This document shows positions 20,672-28,573 of a stretch of 64,000 bases of DNA, in pieces. Position numbers and translations under genes: made by a program. Each line of letters starts with the position of its first letter. The stretch's first letter is position 1. Source of the DNA: Marinibactrum halimedae (GTDB lineage Bacteria > Pseudomonadota > Gammaproteobacteria > Pseudomonadales > Cellvibrionaceae); contig NZ_JAJQVM010000020.1 of NCBI RefSeq assembly GCF_021234875.1, forward strand, positions 43,019-107,018, in the 5' to 3' direction. The notes under the pieces were generated by a model that saw nothing but the letters and a program-made list of their open reading frames with translations, was not told where the DNA came from and ran no database searches.

Positions 20672-21787
20672 TTATTCACACCTCAACTTTTTATAGAGTT
20701 GGGCATAGCACTTACCCATCAAACGGCCTGTAAAAAGCCTCTCATAACGAGCTCGTGCGGCTTTTCCCAGTCTATCGGCCAACACCTCATCTTCGTCCAG
20801 CTGCAACATTGCCTCTCGTAGGGCTTTTGCATTAGCGGGTGGAACGACAATCCCGGTCTCGCCATCAGCATTGACATACGTAGTTCCCGTGCCAATTTCA
20901 CAGGAAATCAAGGGTTTACCAAACATTGCCCCCTCAATAAGAGTCACACCAAAAGCCTCAGAGCGAAGGTGAGATGGAAATACTACTGCCCGACAAAGGT
21001 GATACAGCGCCACCTTTTCGTTATCACTGACGTAGCCAAGAAACTGAACATTGTTGAGCCCCAATCTAACGGCCTGCTCTTTTAACTTCATTTCAATTGG
21101 GCCCGCTCCAGTAATAACACACTGTACGGACGTATTTTGAAGCGCATCCAAAAGGATATGCAGCCCTTTGTAATAACGTAGAACACCCACAAAAAGAAAA
21201 AAGCCCTCACCAACCCGCTCACGGACTACCTGCTGTTCTTCCTTCGATACTTCAGGGTAAATATCTTCATCCAAGCCGATAGGGATGACATCAATCTTTT
21301 CCGAATAGCGGCCCAATTCACGGCTACTAGAAAAATAGTTCTCTGAAGTGGGGACAATAACATCGACTTTGTTCAGAAATGCCCTCATAAATGGGCGATA
21401 AAACCAAAGCAATGTTTTTTGACGAACGACATCTGAATGGTATGTAACAACCGATGGCTTTGAAGCTCGACTGAATAGATGAAGCAGATCCGCAAAAGGC
21501 CAAGGAAAGTGGTAATGAACCACATCAGCCCACTCCACCAGCTGCTTAAAGCCACTCAGCGCCCCGACTGATACCCCGCAAGAAGCCACCTCAAAGGTAC
21601 GGTGAAAACGATGCACCTGCGCCTCTTCCCGGCCTATCACCTTAGGTACAGGATTTTCGCTAAGTATAAACACACGGTTTTCAACACCTTCCTCACGCGT
21701 ATTACGGCAAATCTGACGAATAACCTCTTCTAATCCACCTTGAGTATCAGGGAAATAAGTGCGGTATACTTGGAGTACTTTAATCAT
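20672..21787 (-). CDS. Glycosyltransferase, GT4 family
   Basis: A 371-residue GT-B-fold enzyme. The N-terminal half has the opening typical of GT4 enzymes, MIKVLQVYRTYFPDTQGGLEEVI (shown here only in part as VYRTYFPDTQGG), and the C-terminal half has the donor-site motifs LFVGVLRYYKGLHILL and SEAFGVTLIEGAMFGKP with the EX7E-like glutamates (about 283 and 291). It probably adds one hexose from a nucleotide sugar to the growing polysaccharide at the inner face of the membrane. Substrate not predictable. It stands alone on the minus strand, divergent from the next glycosyltransferase gene across 88 bp. No clear ribosome site is visible. Confidence 0.88.
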   Translation of the reverse strand: MIKVLQVYRTYFPDTQGGLEEVIRQICRNTREEGVENRVFILSENPVPKVIGREEAQVHRFHRTFEVASCGVSVGALSGFKQLVEWADVVHYHFPWPFADLLHLFSRASKPSVVTYHSDVVRQKTLLWFYRPFMRAFLNKVDVIVPTSENYFSSSRELGRYSEKIDVIPIGLDEDIYPEVSKEEQQVVRERVGEGFFLFVGVLRYYKGLHILLDALQNTSVQCVITGAGPIEMKLKEQAVRLGLNNVQFLGYVSDNEKVALYHLCRAVVFPSHLRSEAFGVTLIEGAMFGKPLISCEIGTGTTYVNADGETGIVVPPANAKALREAMLQLDEDEVLADRLGKAARARYERLFTGRLMGKCYAQLYKKLRCE

Positions 21788-21875
21788 TAGTTAATTCGAT
21801 ATTTAAAATTCTAGCATAACAACAAAATGCCTCAATGCGATAGCCTATCAATTATTACACTTCCCATCTGGAATT

Positions 21876-22964
21876 ATGAAAATAGCTATAGATGCCCGAC
21901 CACTTAGTCGAGAACACAAAGACGGTATAGGCCGATATACCGAAAATGCTCTAAACCACATGGTTGAGCTTGCCCCTGAACATACTTGGTATCTCTACTC
22001 CACTCGTCCTATATCCACGGTTCTTGCGAATAAAGAAAACGTCTACATTAGGCAAGGCAATGTACGAAGCCAGCTTGCCGATCTACTTTGGTCACAATTC
22101 GCTTTTTCTAATTGGGCAAGCAAAGACCAGATCGACACATTTTGGTCACCTCGGCACCACCTTCCGTCAATGCTCCCAAATAAGGTGCGAAAACTGGTCA
22201 CGATTCATGACATCACCTGGTATCGTTACCCGAACACCATGCCCATTGCCAGAAAGTGGATTGAGAAAACTTTAATGCCTCGATCAATAAAACAGTCTAA
22301 TCAGATTATTGCTGTATCTGAATTTACTAAAGCTGAACTAATGTCCGAGTTAGGTATAGATCCCCAAAAAATCTCTGTCACACTTCTAGCGCCAAGCCCT
22401 ATTGAGCGGTCAGCCCCATCCAAACCCAAATCGCTGGAAAACCAGCCATTTTTCTTATTTGTAGGGACGCTAGAACCGAGAAAGAATCTAAAGAACCTAT
22501 TACTAGCTTTTTCAAACTATCTGGAGACTGACAAAAGCAAACAGATTGTCATTGCCGGCAAGGACGGCTGGGGCAATATATCTATTAGCCAAATAGCTAA
22601 AAAACTTAACATCGAAGAGAACGTAAAAATATTAGGGTATGTGACTGAAGAAGAACTTCATTATCTTTACCAAAATTGCGAAGCTCTATTAATGCCTTCA
22701 CTCTACGAAGGCTTTGGGCTACCGGCTATCGAAGCCTTACATTATTCAAAACCAGTTATAGCAACTCAAAACAGTGCAATAACACAAGTGCTTTCACCAT
22801 TAGTGATTAATACAGAAAATGAATCGCCAGAAGCAATTCACTTCGCCCTAAAAAAACTTAAAAACCTTGAGATCAAAGAGGGTGAAGCTATAACTCTACA
22901 GACTTGGCAGAACTGTGCCAAGCAAACACTGGATGTGATCAACCGGATATCAATCGATCTCTAA
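21876..22964 (+). CDS. Glycosyltransferase, GT4 family (mannosyltransferase-like)
   Basis: A 362-residue GT-B enzyme resembling the mannosyl/rhamnosyltransferases of O-antigen loci. The N-terminus MKIAIDARPLSREHKDGIGRY carries the IDAR...GIGRY signature. The C-terminal donor domain has FVGTLEPRKNLKNLL (about 200) and SLYEGFGLPAIEALHYSKPVI, holding the EX7E motif (about 277-285). It is one of the few rightward genes inside the locus. Its end overlaps the end of the convergent GT2 gene by 26 bp. Sugar specificity is inferred only from family resemblance. Confidence 0.88.
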   Translation: MKIAIDARPLSREHKDGIGRYTENALNHMVELAPEHTWYLYSTRPISTVLANKENVYIRQGNVRSQLADLLWSQFAFSNWASKDQIDTFWSPRHHLPSMLPNKVRKLVTIHDITWYRYPNTMPIARKWIEKTLMPRSIKQSNQIIAVSEFTKAELMSELGIDPQKISVTLLAPSPIERSAPSKPKSLENQPFFLFVGTLEPRKNLKNLLLAFSNYLETDKSKQIVIAGKDGWGNISISQIAKKLNIEENVKILGYVTEEELHYLYQNCEALLMPSLYEGFGLPAIEALHYSKPVIATQNSAITQVLSPLVINTENESPEAIHFALKKLKNLEIKEGEAITLQTWQNCAKQTLDVINRISIDL

Positions 22965-23718
22965 CTCGCTTTATTGGGTGCATAAACGGCATTCGCATTA
23001 AACCCTTAATTAGGCGATAAAATTGAAAATAACCATGAGCCGCAAACGGGGTAGCTAAGCCATGCTTTATAACCGAGTCACGGTATTGGCTTAAACTGAT
23101 TGTATATTCCACATCGCTCACACCGCCAAGTGACATCGTTGTCATGACTTCCGGGATTTCAAAAAACTCGGCACCCTGAGCCAAAGCCCTATGGCACCAC
23201 TCAGAATCCATCGCATGAGTATAGGATTCATCATAGAGACCTATACGGTCATAACAAGAACGACGGACAAACATAGAAGGATGAAATACTGACATGCGCC
23301 ATTTCATACGACTTATATTTGGCTTACGAATGTAGGAGGTGTTCCTTACAGGATCAAAATATCTAGTTGCACCGCAATAAATTTCGGCTTGTGAATTGGT
23401 ATTTATTGCCTGACTTAGCTTGTTGAGCGCATCAGTCTCCAGAATATCGTCACTGTTTAAAATTCCTATCACGTCACCGCTAGCTTTTTTTATACCGCGA
23501 TTAAAGGCATCAGCAATACCTGAATCTTTACCACTTTCCCGGTACTTGATGTTTTCTTTGAATGATTGTATTGCCTCGAGAGTACCGTCTTCTGACCCAC
23601 CATCAATGACAATTATTTCCAGCAACTCGTCACTTTGAGCCAGAATGCTTTGTATTGCCTGAGTAAAACCATCGCAATTATTAAGCACCGGCAAAATAAA
23701 GCTATACGCTGGCTTCAT
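22939..23718 (-). CDS. Glycosyltransferase, GT2 family
   Basis: A 259-residue GT-A-fold enzyme beginning MKPAYSFILPVLNN. The nucleotide-binding motif IIVIDGGSEDGTLE and the metal-binding NSDD (about 91-94, the DXD equivalent) are present, followed by an ED-like acceptor region (HAMDSEW). I take the ATG at 23718; an in-frame ATG at 23736 would extend it by six residues. It overlaps the end of the MptE-like gene by 17 bp and is the last gene of the leftward run that starts at 34681. Confidence 0.87.
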   Translation of the reverse strand: MKPAYSFILPVLNNCDGFTQAIQSILAQSDELLEIIVIDGGSEDGTLEAIQSFKENIKYRESGKDSGIADAFNRGIKKASGDVIGILNSDDILETDALNKLSQAINTNSQAEIYCGATRYFDPVRNTSYIRKPNISRMKWRMSVFHPSMFVRRSCYDRIGLYDESYTHAMDSEWCHRALAQGAEFFEIPEVMTTMSLGGVSDVEYTISLSQYRDSVIKHGLATPFAAHGYFQFYRLIKGLMRMPFMHPIKRVRDRLISG

Positions 23719-24484
23719 GCTGCACAAACTCATCAAGTGTTACCCTAGGTAGAACTTCCAGTTTCCCACCTTCAGTCGCATTAACCAGGCGCCGTCCAGC
23801 CTTAAGAAAGTGATTCTCGGCCAACTCATAAAATGCCTCGCTTTGCCTTAAATCAGGTAATTGCCATTGCTGGCCATCGGTAAAGTAGTCTTTGTGGAAG
23901 TGCGACTTATCCTCACCTTCAGCTGTACGTAACTCATTGGCAGGGCCAGTAGTTGCAAAATTATGATCACAGCCAATCAATGCAACTTCCTGGAAGCCCA
24001 TATGATAAGCGAGCTGCATGGCTACATAAGTAACGGTGTAACCTTGATAAAGACTCATGGAGCAGTCCTCAGAAAAAAATGGGAAGTCTGAGGTGTGTAT
24101 AAAACTGGAGTTTCTAATACCTAATAAAGCCTCTTTACGTGAAGCTTTTGCATCCAAAAACAATGGAATATTTGTTTCTTTGTAGAAAGCTTTATTTTGC
24201 TTAATTACATAAGGATTAACAGCAACAATGGTATTAGGCCTAAAATCCACATCTTGAAATAATAAATTTATTTTATTTAGGCCAAATGTATAGACATTTT
24301 CCAGCAATGAAAAGTCTGTCTTAAGCAGGCTTGGCCCATTACAAAGTATAACCGCCCGCTGATCCTTCTTCTTGTCTTTTAAAGATTTTAAATTGCGTCG
24401 AGACAGCCACGATATTGGGTGGAGGTCCCACGTTAAACGATCTAAAGCAATTGAAGCTGCAACACGGTATGGATTTAACTTCAT
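23702..24484 (-). CDS. MptE/DUF115-like protein of a surface-glycan locus
   Basis: A 260-residue protein. The start at 24484 forms an ATGA overlap with the SDR stop codon, a better choice than the upstream ATG at 24532. Its key motif is AVILCNGPSLL (GPS at about 50-52), followed by GLNKINLLF and RPNTIVAVNPYV, then the conserved IGCDHNF (about 185). This pattern is that of the MptE-like/DUF115 family, which includes Maf-type proteins linked to nonulosonic acid transfer onto flagellin. The function here is inferred to be glycosyl transfer or sugar modification. The N-terminal domain of the 882-residue protein at 31222 carries the same motif. Confidence 0.75.
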   Translation of the reverse strand: MKLNPYRVAASIALDRLTWDLHPISWLSRRNLKSLKDKKKDQRAVILCNGPSLLKTDFSLLENVYTFGLNKINLLFQDVDFRPNTIVAVNPYVIKQNKAFYKETNIPLFLDAKASRKEALLGIRNSSFIHTSDFPFFSEDCSMSLYQGYTVTYVAMQLAYHMGFQEVALIGCDHNFATTGPANELRTAEGEDKSHFHKDYFTDGQQWQLPDLRQSEAFYELAENHFLKAGRRLVNATEGGKLEVLPRVTLDEFVQHEASV

Positions 24485-25224
24485 ACAGGATCGTGTAAGC
24501 GTGAGGAAATTGCACCATTTATACCTATGCAACTTCCATTAATAAAGCGAATCGAGCTATCAACCAGAAAGAAGCTTAATTCAGCTATCTCAGATGGTTC
24601 AGCAATCATTTGTGAGGGATGACAGGCTTTTAGCTCTGCTAATTTATCACCCTTGCCTTTGAAACCCTCCACAAGCATTTCTGTGCCTACTGCCGCAGGT
24701 TCAATGCAATTAACCCTGATTTCACCCTGCAGGTCCACAGCTAAAGCTTGCGTTAAGCCACGTAATCCGGATTTGCTGGCAGCATAGCTGATAAATTCTG
24801 GTTTGGTTAGAGCAGCATGAATACTGCCAACATTCAAAACTATGCCATTATTATCTTTCAGCTCCTCAGATAACAGTTTGATTAGCAACAATGGCGCTGC
24901 TACATTGACCTTCTGGGTAAGCATAAAATCATCAATATTTAATGATTCTAGGGAACCCAATATCTGTACAGCAGCATTATTAATGAGTGCGCTTAGAACC
25001 AAACCCTTCTTTTTTATTAACTCTTTAAGCTCGGAAGAGAAATTCTCTGCCTGTGACTCGTCATCTACAAGCTGTGCCAAATCGACCTGCAGGTAGCTGC
25101 CAAGCTCATACTTGGCGGCCCCCTGGATATCAACGCCAATTACATAATAACCATTTCCAGTGAAATGACTGGCGATACATGATCCAATACCACCATTGCA
25201 GCCTGTAATCAGTACCGTTTTCAA
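24481..25224 (-). CDS. SDR-family oxidoreductase
   Basis: A 247-residue classical short-chain dehydrogenase. The cofactor motif TGCNGGIG (about 7-14), the NNAA motif, a catalytic Ser in NVGSIHA and the YAASK active site (about 148-152) are all present. The start codon is TTG at 25224, one base after the stop of the hydroxyacid dehydrogenase and behind AGGGG. It resembles the PtmA-type SDRs found beside CMP-sugar synthetase genes in nonulosonic-acid loci. Its probable role is a ketone/alcohol interconversion on a sugar or sugar acid. Confidence 0.85.
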   Translation of the reverse strand: MKTVLITGCNGGIGSCIASHFTGNGYYVIGVDIQGAAKYELGSYLQVDLAQLVDDESQAENFSSELKELIKKKGLVLSALINNAAVQILGSLESLNIDDFMLTQKVNVAAPLLLIKLLSEELKDNNGIVLNVGSIHAALTKPEFISYAASKSGLRGLTQALAVDLQGEIRVNCIEPAAVGTEMLVEGFKGKGDKLAELKACHPSQMIAEPSEIAELSFFLVDSSIRFINGSCIGINGAISSRLHDPV

Positions 25225-25225
25225 A

Positions 25226-26161
25226 TTACTGAACCCCTAAAAAGCCAAGCAACTCATCGATTGCTTTAATGTTTGTTGCATGAACAGCATCGATAGTGTT
25301 TGAGGAATTATGAGAGCCAAAGATGCAGTGCTCCATCTTGGCCAGCTTTGAATTAATATCCAATGGCTCATTTTCGAAGACATCAAGGGCTGCAGATTTT
25401 ATCTTCCTAGCGACTAGTGCCTCCACCAAATCTGCTTCATTGATTAAAGGCCCGCGAGCGACATTGACCACTCTTACCCCCGTTTTGCACTTATCAATCT
25501 GAGCCTTAGAGAACATATGATAATTGCTTTCAGTTAGTGCACAGGTAAATACAATAAAATCCAAATCACTTAAGGCATTTGGCCATTCTTGAAACACCAC
25601 TTCAGGAAAGGGGTTTTGGGACTGATCAAAAAATGGGTCATAGGCTGTCACGTGCATATCAGCCGCCAATAATCGTTTGGCCGTATTTCTGCCAATATCA
25701 CCATATCCTATCAAGCCAACCTTTTTACCGGCCAGGGACATACCGCTTACTTTTAACCAGTTCCCTGATCTTACAGATCGGTCTATCGCAAAAGTCTCCC
25801 TAGCCAACCCAATAACATAGCCCAGCGCAATATCCGCAACCTCTCGACCAAACATATTGGGAGTATTGGTAATCGGAATCCCCAGACGTTTACAGGCATC
25901 AAAATCAACATTGTCGACACCGATTCCCCATTTAACCGCTGCTTTCAATTGTCCCGCAGCACCTGCTTCCAGCACCTGTGCTGTGGCAGGGTCGTCACCA
26001 ATTATCCACCCATCATACTCGGGCAATATTTCAATCAACTCTTGCTCAGATAATGTTTGCACAAAATCAGGCATGCCAACTTCAATACCATGTTGTTCAA
26101 AAATCGGTAAAAATTGTTCTCTAAGGCCCAGCATTGGTGGGCATGTAACCAAAACTTTCAT
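25226..26161 (-). CDS. D-isomer-specific 2-hydroxyacid dehydrogenase
   Basis: A 311-residue NAD-dependent dehydrogenase of the phosphoglycerate/lactate dehydrogenase group. The Rossmann motif is VGLIGYGDIGRNTA (about 148-161). The catalytic Arg lies in VVNVARGP, the Glu in ALDVFENEP and the His in FGSHNSSNT, so the triad is complete. It lacks the C-terminal ACT domain of SerA. Being between a CMP-sugar synthetase-like gene and an SDR gene, it most likely interconverts a 2-keto and a 2-hydroxy sugar acid rather than serving central metabolism. Confidence 0.87.
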   Translation of the reverse strand: MKVLVTCPPMLGLREQFLPIFEQHGIEVGMPDFVQTLSEQELIEILPEYDGWIIGDDPATAQVLEAGAAGQLKAAVKWGIGVDNVDFDACKRLGIPITNTPNMFGREVADIALGYVIGLARETFAIDRSVRSGNWLKVSGMSLAGKKVGLIGYGDIGRNTAKRLLAADMHVTAYDPFFDQSQNPFPEVVFQEWPNALSDLDFIVFTCALTESNYHMFSKAQIDKCKTGVRVVNVARGPLINEADLVEALVARKIKSAALDVFENEPLDINSKLAKMEHCIFGSHNSSNTIDAVHATNIKAIDELLGFLGVQ

Positions 26162-26181
26162 TAAATTTACCTACTTTTTTA

Positions 26182-26853
26182 TTATTCTGCAGAAAACACC
26201 GGAGCCAGTGCCTCGGCCAGCTGCCAGTCCTGGGGTTCATCAATATCGACAGATTCAAGTTTATTGGTTTCATACATTAATGGCGCTGATCCGATACGGG
26301 CATTGGTAGAATTAAAAGAATCCCTGGAAAAGATATACATGCAGGAATTCTCTTCAAGCCACGGCTCCAACTCCTGAGTGGGAATCAGGTTATCTGGGTC
26401 ATGGTTTATTGCCCCACAATCTTTATCATAAAAGCGAGTTTGGTGGCGATTTACCGTAAACAGTGAGTCTGCATTATCAGAACTACGAAATGTGGAAATT
26501 GCATCTTGCAGGGTTTTCAAACTGATAAACGGGTTAGTAGTATGAGTCATTAGGTAAATATCAGCATCAGAATTATTAACATCATCCTGGATCACAAGAT
26601 TCATGCTGACCTCATCTCCACAGAGCTCTTGCTTACGATCTCGTATCAGTAATTTAGAGGAATCCGGCAAGCCAGCTTCTTCTAGTTCCTTTTGAGCATC
26701 GGTATTAATAATTACCTGTGCAATTTCTTCACAGATCAGTAACTTGTCAAGCATCCATCTGAACAATGGTTTTCCATGTAAAGATTTAAAGTTTTTACCT
26801 GGAACCCGTGAACTATTCGCTTTTAGGGGCATTAAGGCTATGATTTTGCTCAT
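26182..26853 (-). CDS. Acylneuraminate-type cytidylyltransferase
   Basis: A 223-residue nucleotidyltransferase of the NeuA/KdsB/PseF group, which transfers CMP to the anomeric hydroxyl of a 2-keto sugar acid. The CTP-binding motif ANSSRVPGKNFKSLHGKPL (about 12-30) is intact, as are DIYLMTHTTNPF and the C-terminal VDIDEPQDW that supplies metal ligands. The 5' end overlaps the GT2 gene by 41 bp. No NeuB-type synthase or Kdo8P synthase occurs in the window, so the substrate is unclear. Candidates are a nonulosonic acid, Kdo, or another keto acid made by the neighbouring enzymes. Confidence 0.87.
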   Translation of the reverse strand: MSKIIALMPLKANSSRVPGKNFKSLHGKPLFRWMLDKLLICEEIAQVIINTDAQKELEEAGLPDSSKLLIRDRKQELCGDEVSMNLVIQDDVNNSDADIYLMTHTTNPFISLKTLQDAISTFRSSDNADSLFTVNRHQTRFYDKDCGAINHDPDNLIPTQELEPWLEENSCMYIFSRDSFNSTNARIGSAPLMYETNKLESVDIDEPQDWQLAEALAPVFSAE

Positions 26854-27766
26854 TATTATCTACTTTTAACTCTCTTGTTACGCGTTCTTTGGGGTAAAAG
26901 TATTTACGCTTTGCTTCTTTTGATAATTTACGGTGGATATGATTACCCTTGTATCCACCCCAATATTGCAAAAAGCGAAATATCACAATACTCCGAAATT
27001 CACGGAAAAAAACTTTTTGCTTTACAGCATCACCAAAGTCAGACAGCATACTTGACATATAACATCTGAGGAAATCACCCAAAGTCATATGAATTTCGGG
27101 TTTGATGTTGCGCAAAGCAATCGCCTCCCTTTCGTATCGTCGCTCTACTTGTGCCCAGCTTTCATCATGAATATGGTAAACAGGCGCCTTGCTGACATAG
27201 CCCACTAAGCCACCTGATTCAACCAACTTTCGCGCCAATTGCATATCTTCAAGGCCAGTCAAATCCTCATCAAAAGAGTGCTTTTCCCAACTTTTCCTTA
27301 ACAGTGCTGAGTTAGCGTTGTTACAGAAAAAGCCTTCCTGTGGCAGCATACAGTGATCAGGAAAATATTTTTCAAAAACCCGTTGCTCGCTGTATTTAGT
27401 TGTATCTCGACCAATTTGACGGCCATAAGTATATTGGACTTTGTTTTCGTAGATAGGAAAACAAAGTTCATGTAGCCAATGTTTAGAAGCTGGCACACAG
27501 TGGCCACTGACAAAAACTAAAATATTACCTCCAGCAAAATTACAGCCAACATTAAGCGAGCGTCCGAAAGAGAATTCTTCTTTTTTAATATGAGTAACAC
27601 GAGCCCCATGAGCATTAGCAATCTCAAGTGTCCTATCCGTAGAGCCGGAGTCTACAATTACGGACTCTACAGAGAAAATATCACTGACCTGTGCGTTGAT
27701 CGCAAAAAGCAACTCATCGAGGTGCTTTTCTTCATTGAGAGTCCTAATGACTATACTAACTAACAA
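26813..27766 (-). CDS. Glycosyltransferase, GT2 family
   Basis: A 317-residue GT-A enzyme. It starts VSIVIRTLNEEKHLDELL, then has SVIVDSGSTDRTLE and VFVSGHCVPASKHWL, the SGHC segment standing where the DXD motif usually lies. The C-terminal 80 residues are basic and hydrophobic, suggesting membrane association. The start is a TTG at 27766 with AGGAAG 8 nt upstream, overlapping the preceding hydrolase by 11 bp. It is close to the rhamnosyltransferase-like GT2 group, but the donor cannot be named. Confidence 0.86.
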   Translation of the reverse strand: MLVSIVIRTLNEEKHLDELLFAINAQVSDIFSVESVIVDSGSTDRTLEIANAHGARVTHIKKEEFSFGRSLNVGCNFAGGNILVFVSGHCVPASKHWLHELCFPIYENKVQYTYGRQIGRDTTKYSEQRVFEKYFPDHCMLPQEGFFCNNANSALLRKSWEKHSFDEDLTGLEDMQLARKLVESGGLVGYVSKAPVYHIHDESWAQVERRYEREAIALRNIKPEIHMTLGDFLRCYMSSMLSDFGDAVKQKVFFREFRSIVIFRFLQYWGGYKGNHIHRKLSKEAKRKYFYPKERVTRELKVDNNEQNHSLNAPKSE

Positions 27767-28529
27767 TGCTACTTCCTGCTTCCATAATCTTTAATTCAAA
27801 TGAGGGGGTGATTTTAGTATAAAGTAGTTCGATTTCTTCCCTGTAAACCTGGTTTTTGGCAAACATATCCCAGTGAGTGGGTATAAAAGTCGTCACGCCA
27901 ATATCTTCGGCAAATTGGAAGGCCTCGCGTAACGACATATTACCAATGATGTTTTCGCGGTTACGGTAATAGTTTATCTCATTAACAGGGATCATGCCTA
28001 CGTCGATCGGCCCCGTAGCTTTAACCGCCTCAATCACCTCGGGTGCTACGGCCGTATCACCGGGATGGTAATAACGCCCCCCCCCAACCTCAAAAACATA
28101 ACCTGTTGCGCACCAACCTCCGTGCTCATCAGGATTTACTAATGGATGAGCTGAGGGTACGGGGTGTATATTTACACCTTTAATACAAATTGAATCTGAG
28201 CCTACGATATGAAGTCGCTCACTATCTATTCCAGCGTTTTTAAGAGTCTTAAACACGGGCGCTGGACCATAGAAGTGGCATTGCGGCGAGGACTTGGCAA
28301 GGGGTAGCAACGTATCTGGATCACAGTGGTCACGATGTGCATGGGTAATAAGTACAAAATCGATATCAGTCAAACTTTCCGGTTTGATGAAAACTGGCAG
28401 CAAACGCTTTATACTTCGATCCTCTTTTTCTTCGACTGAGTGTGAAAAATAGGGATCAATAAGGAAATTCGCACCTCGGCTTTTAAAAAAAAAGCCAACT
28501 TGACCATAAAATAATATTTCTAAATTCAA
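27756..28529 (-). CDS. Metallo-beta-lactamase-fold hydrolase (UlaG-like)
   Basis: A 257-residue protein with the zinc-binding THAHRDHCD motif (62-70), a further metal ligand in PSAHPLVN and the Asp in YHPGDTAVAP, plus a C-terminal THWD. This is the pattern of UlaG-like lactonases (UlaG opens L-ascorbate-6-phosphate lactone). The start is TTG at 28529. In a polysaccharide locus, beside a hydroxyacid dehydrogenase and a CMP-sugar synthetase, a plausible role is hydrolysis of a sugar lactone to the free acid. That role is inference; a phosphodiester or other ester substrate is also possible. Confidence 0.82.
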   Translation of the reverse strand: MNLEILFYGQVGFFFKSRGANFLIDPYFSHSVEEKEDRSIKRLLPVFIKPESLTDIDFVLITHAHRDHCDPDTLLPLAKSSPQCHFYGPAPVFKTLKNAGIDSERLHIVGSDSICIKGVNIHPVPSAHPLVNPDEHGGWCATGYVFEVGGGRYYHPGDTAVAPEVIEAVKATGPIDVGMIPVNEINYYRNRENIIGNMSLREAFQFAEDIGVTTFIPTHWDMFAKNQVYREEIELLYTKITPSFELKIMEAGSSIVS

Positions 28530-28573
28530 TCTGAATCACCATGTCACGCTAATTGGACCACGTAAGAAACCAG

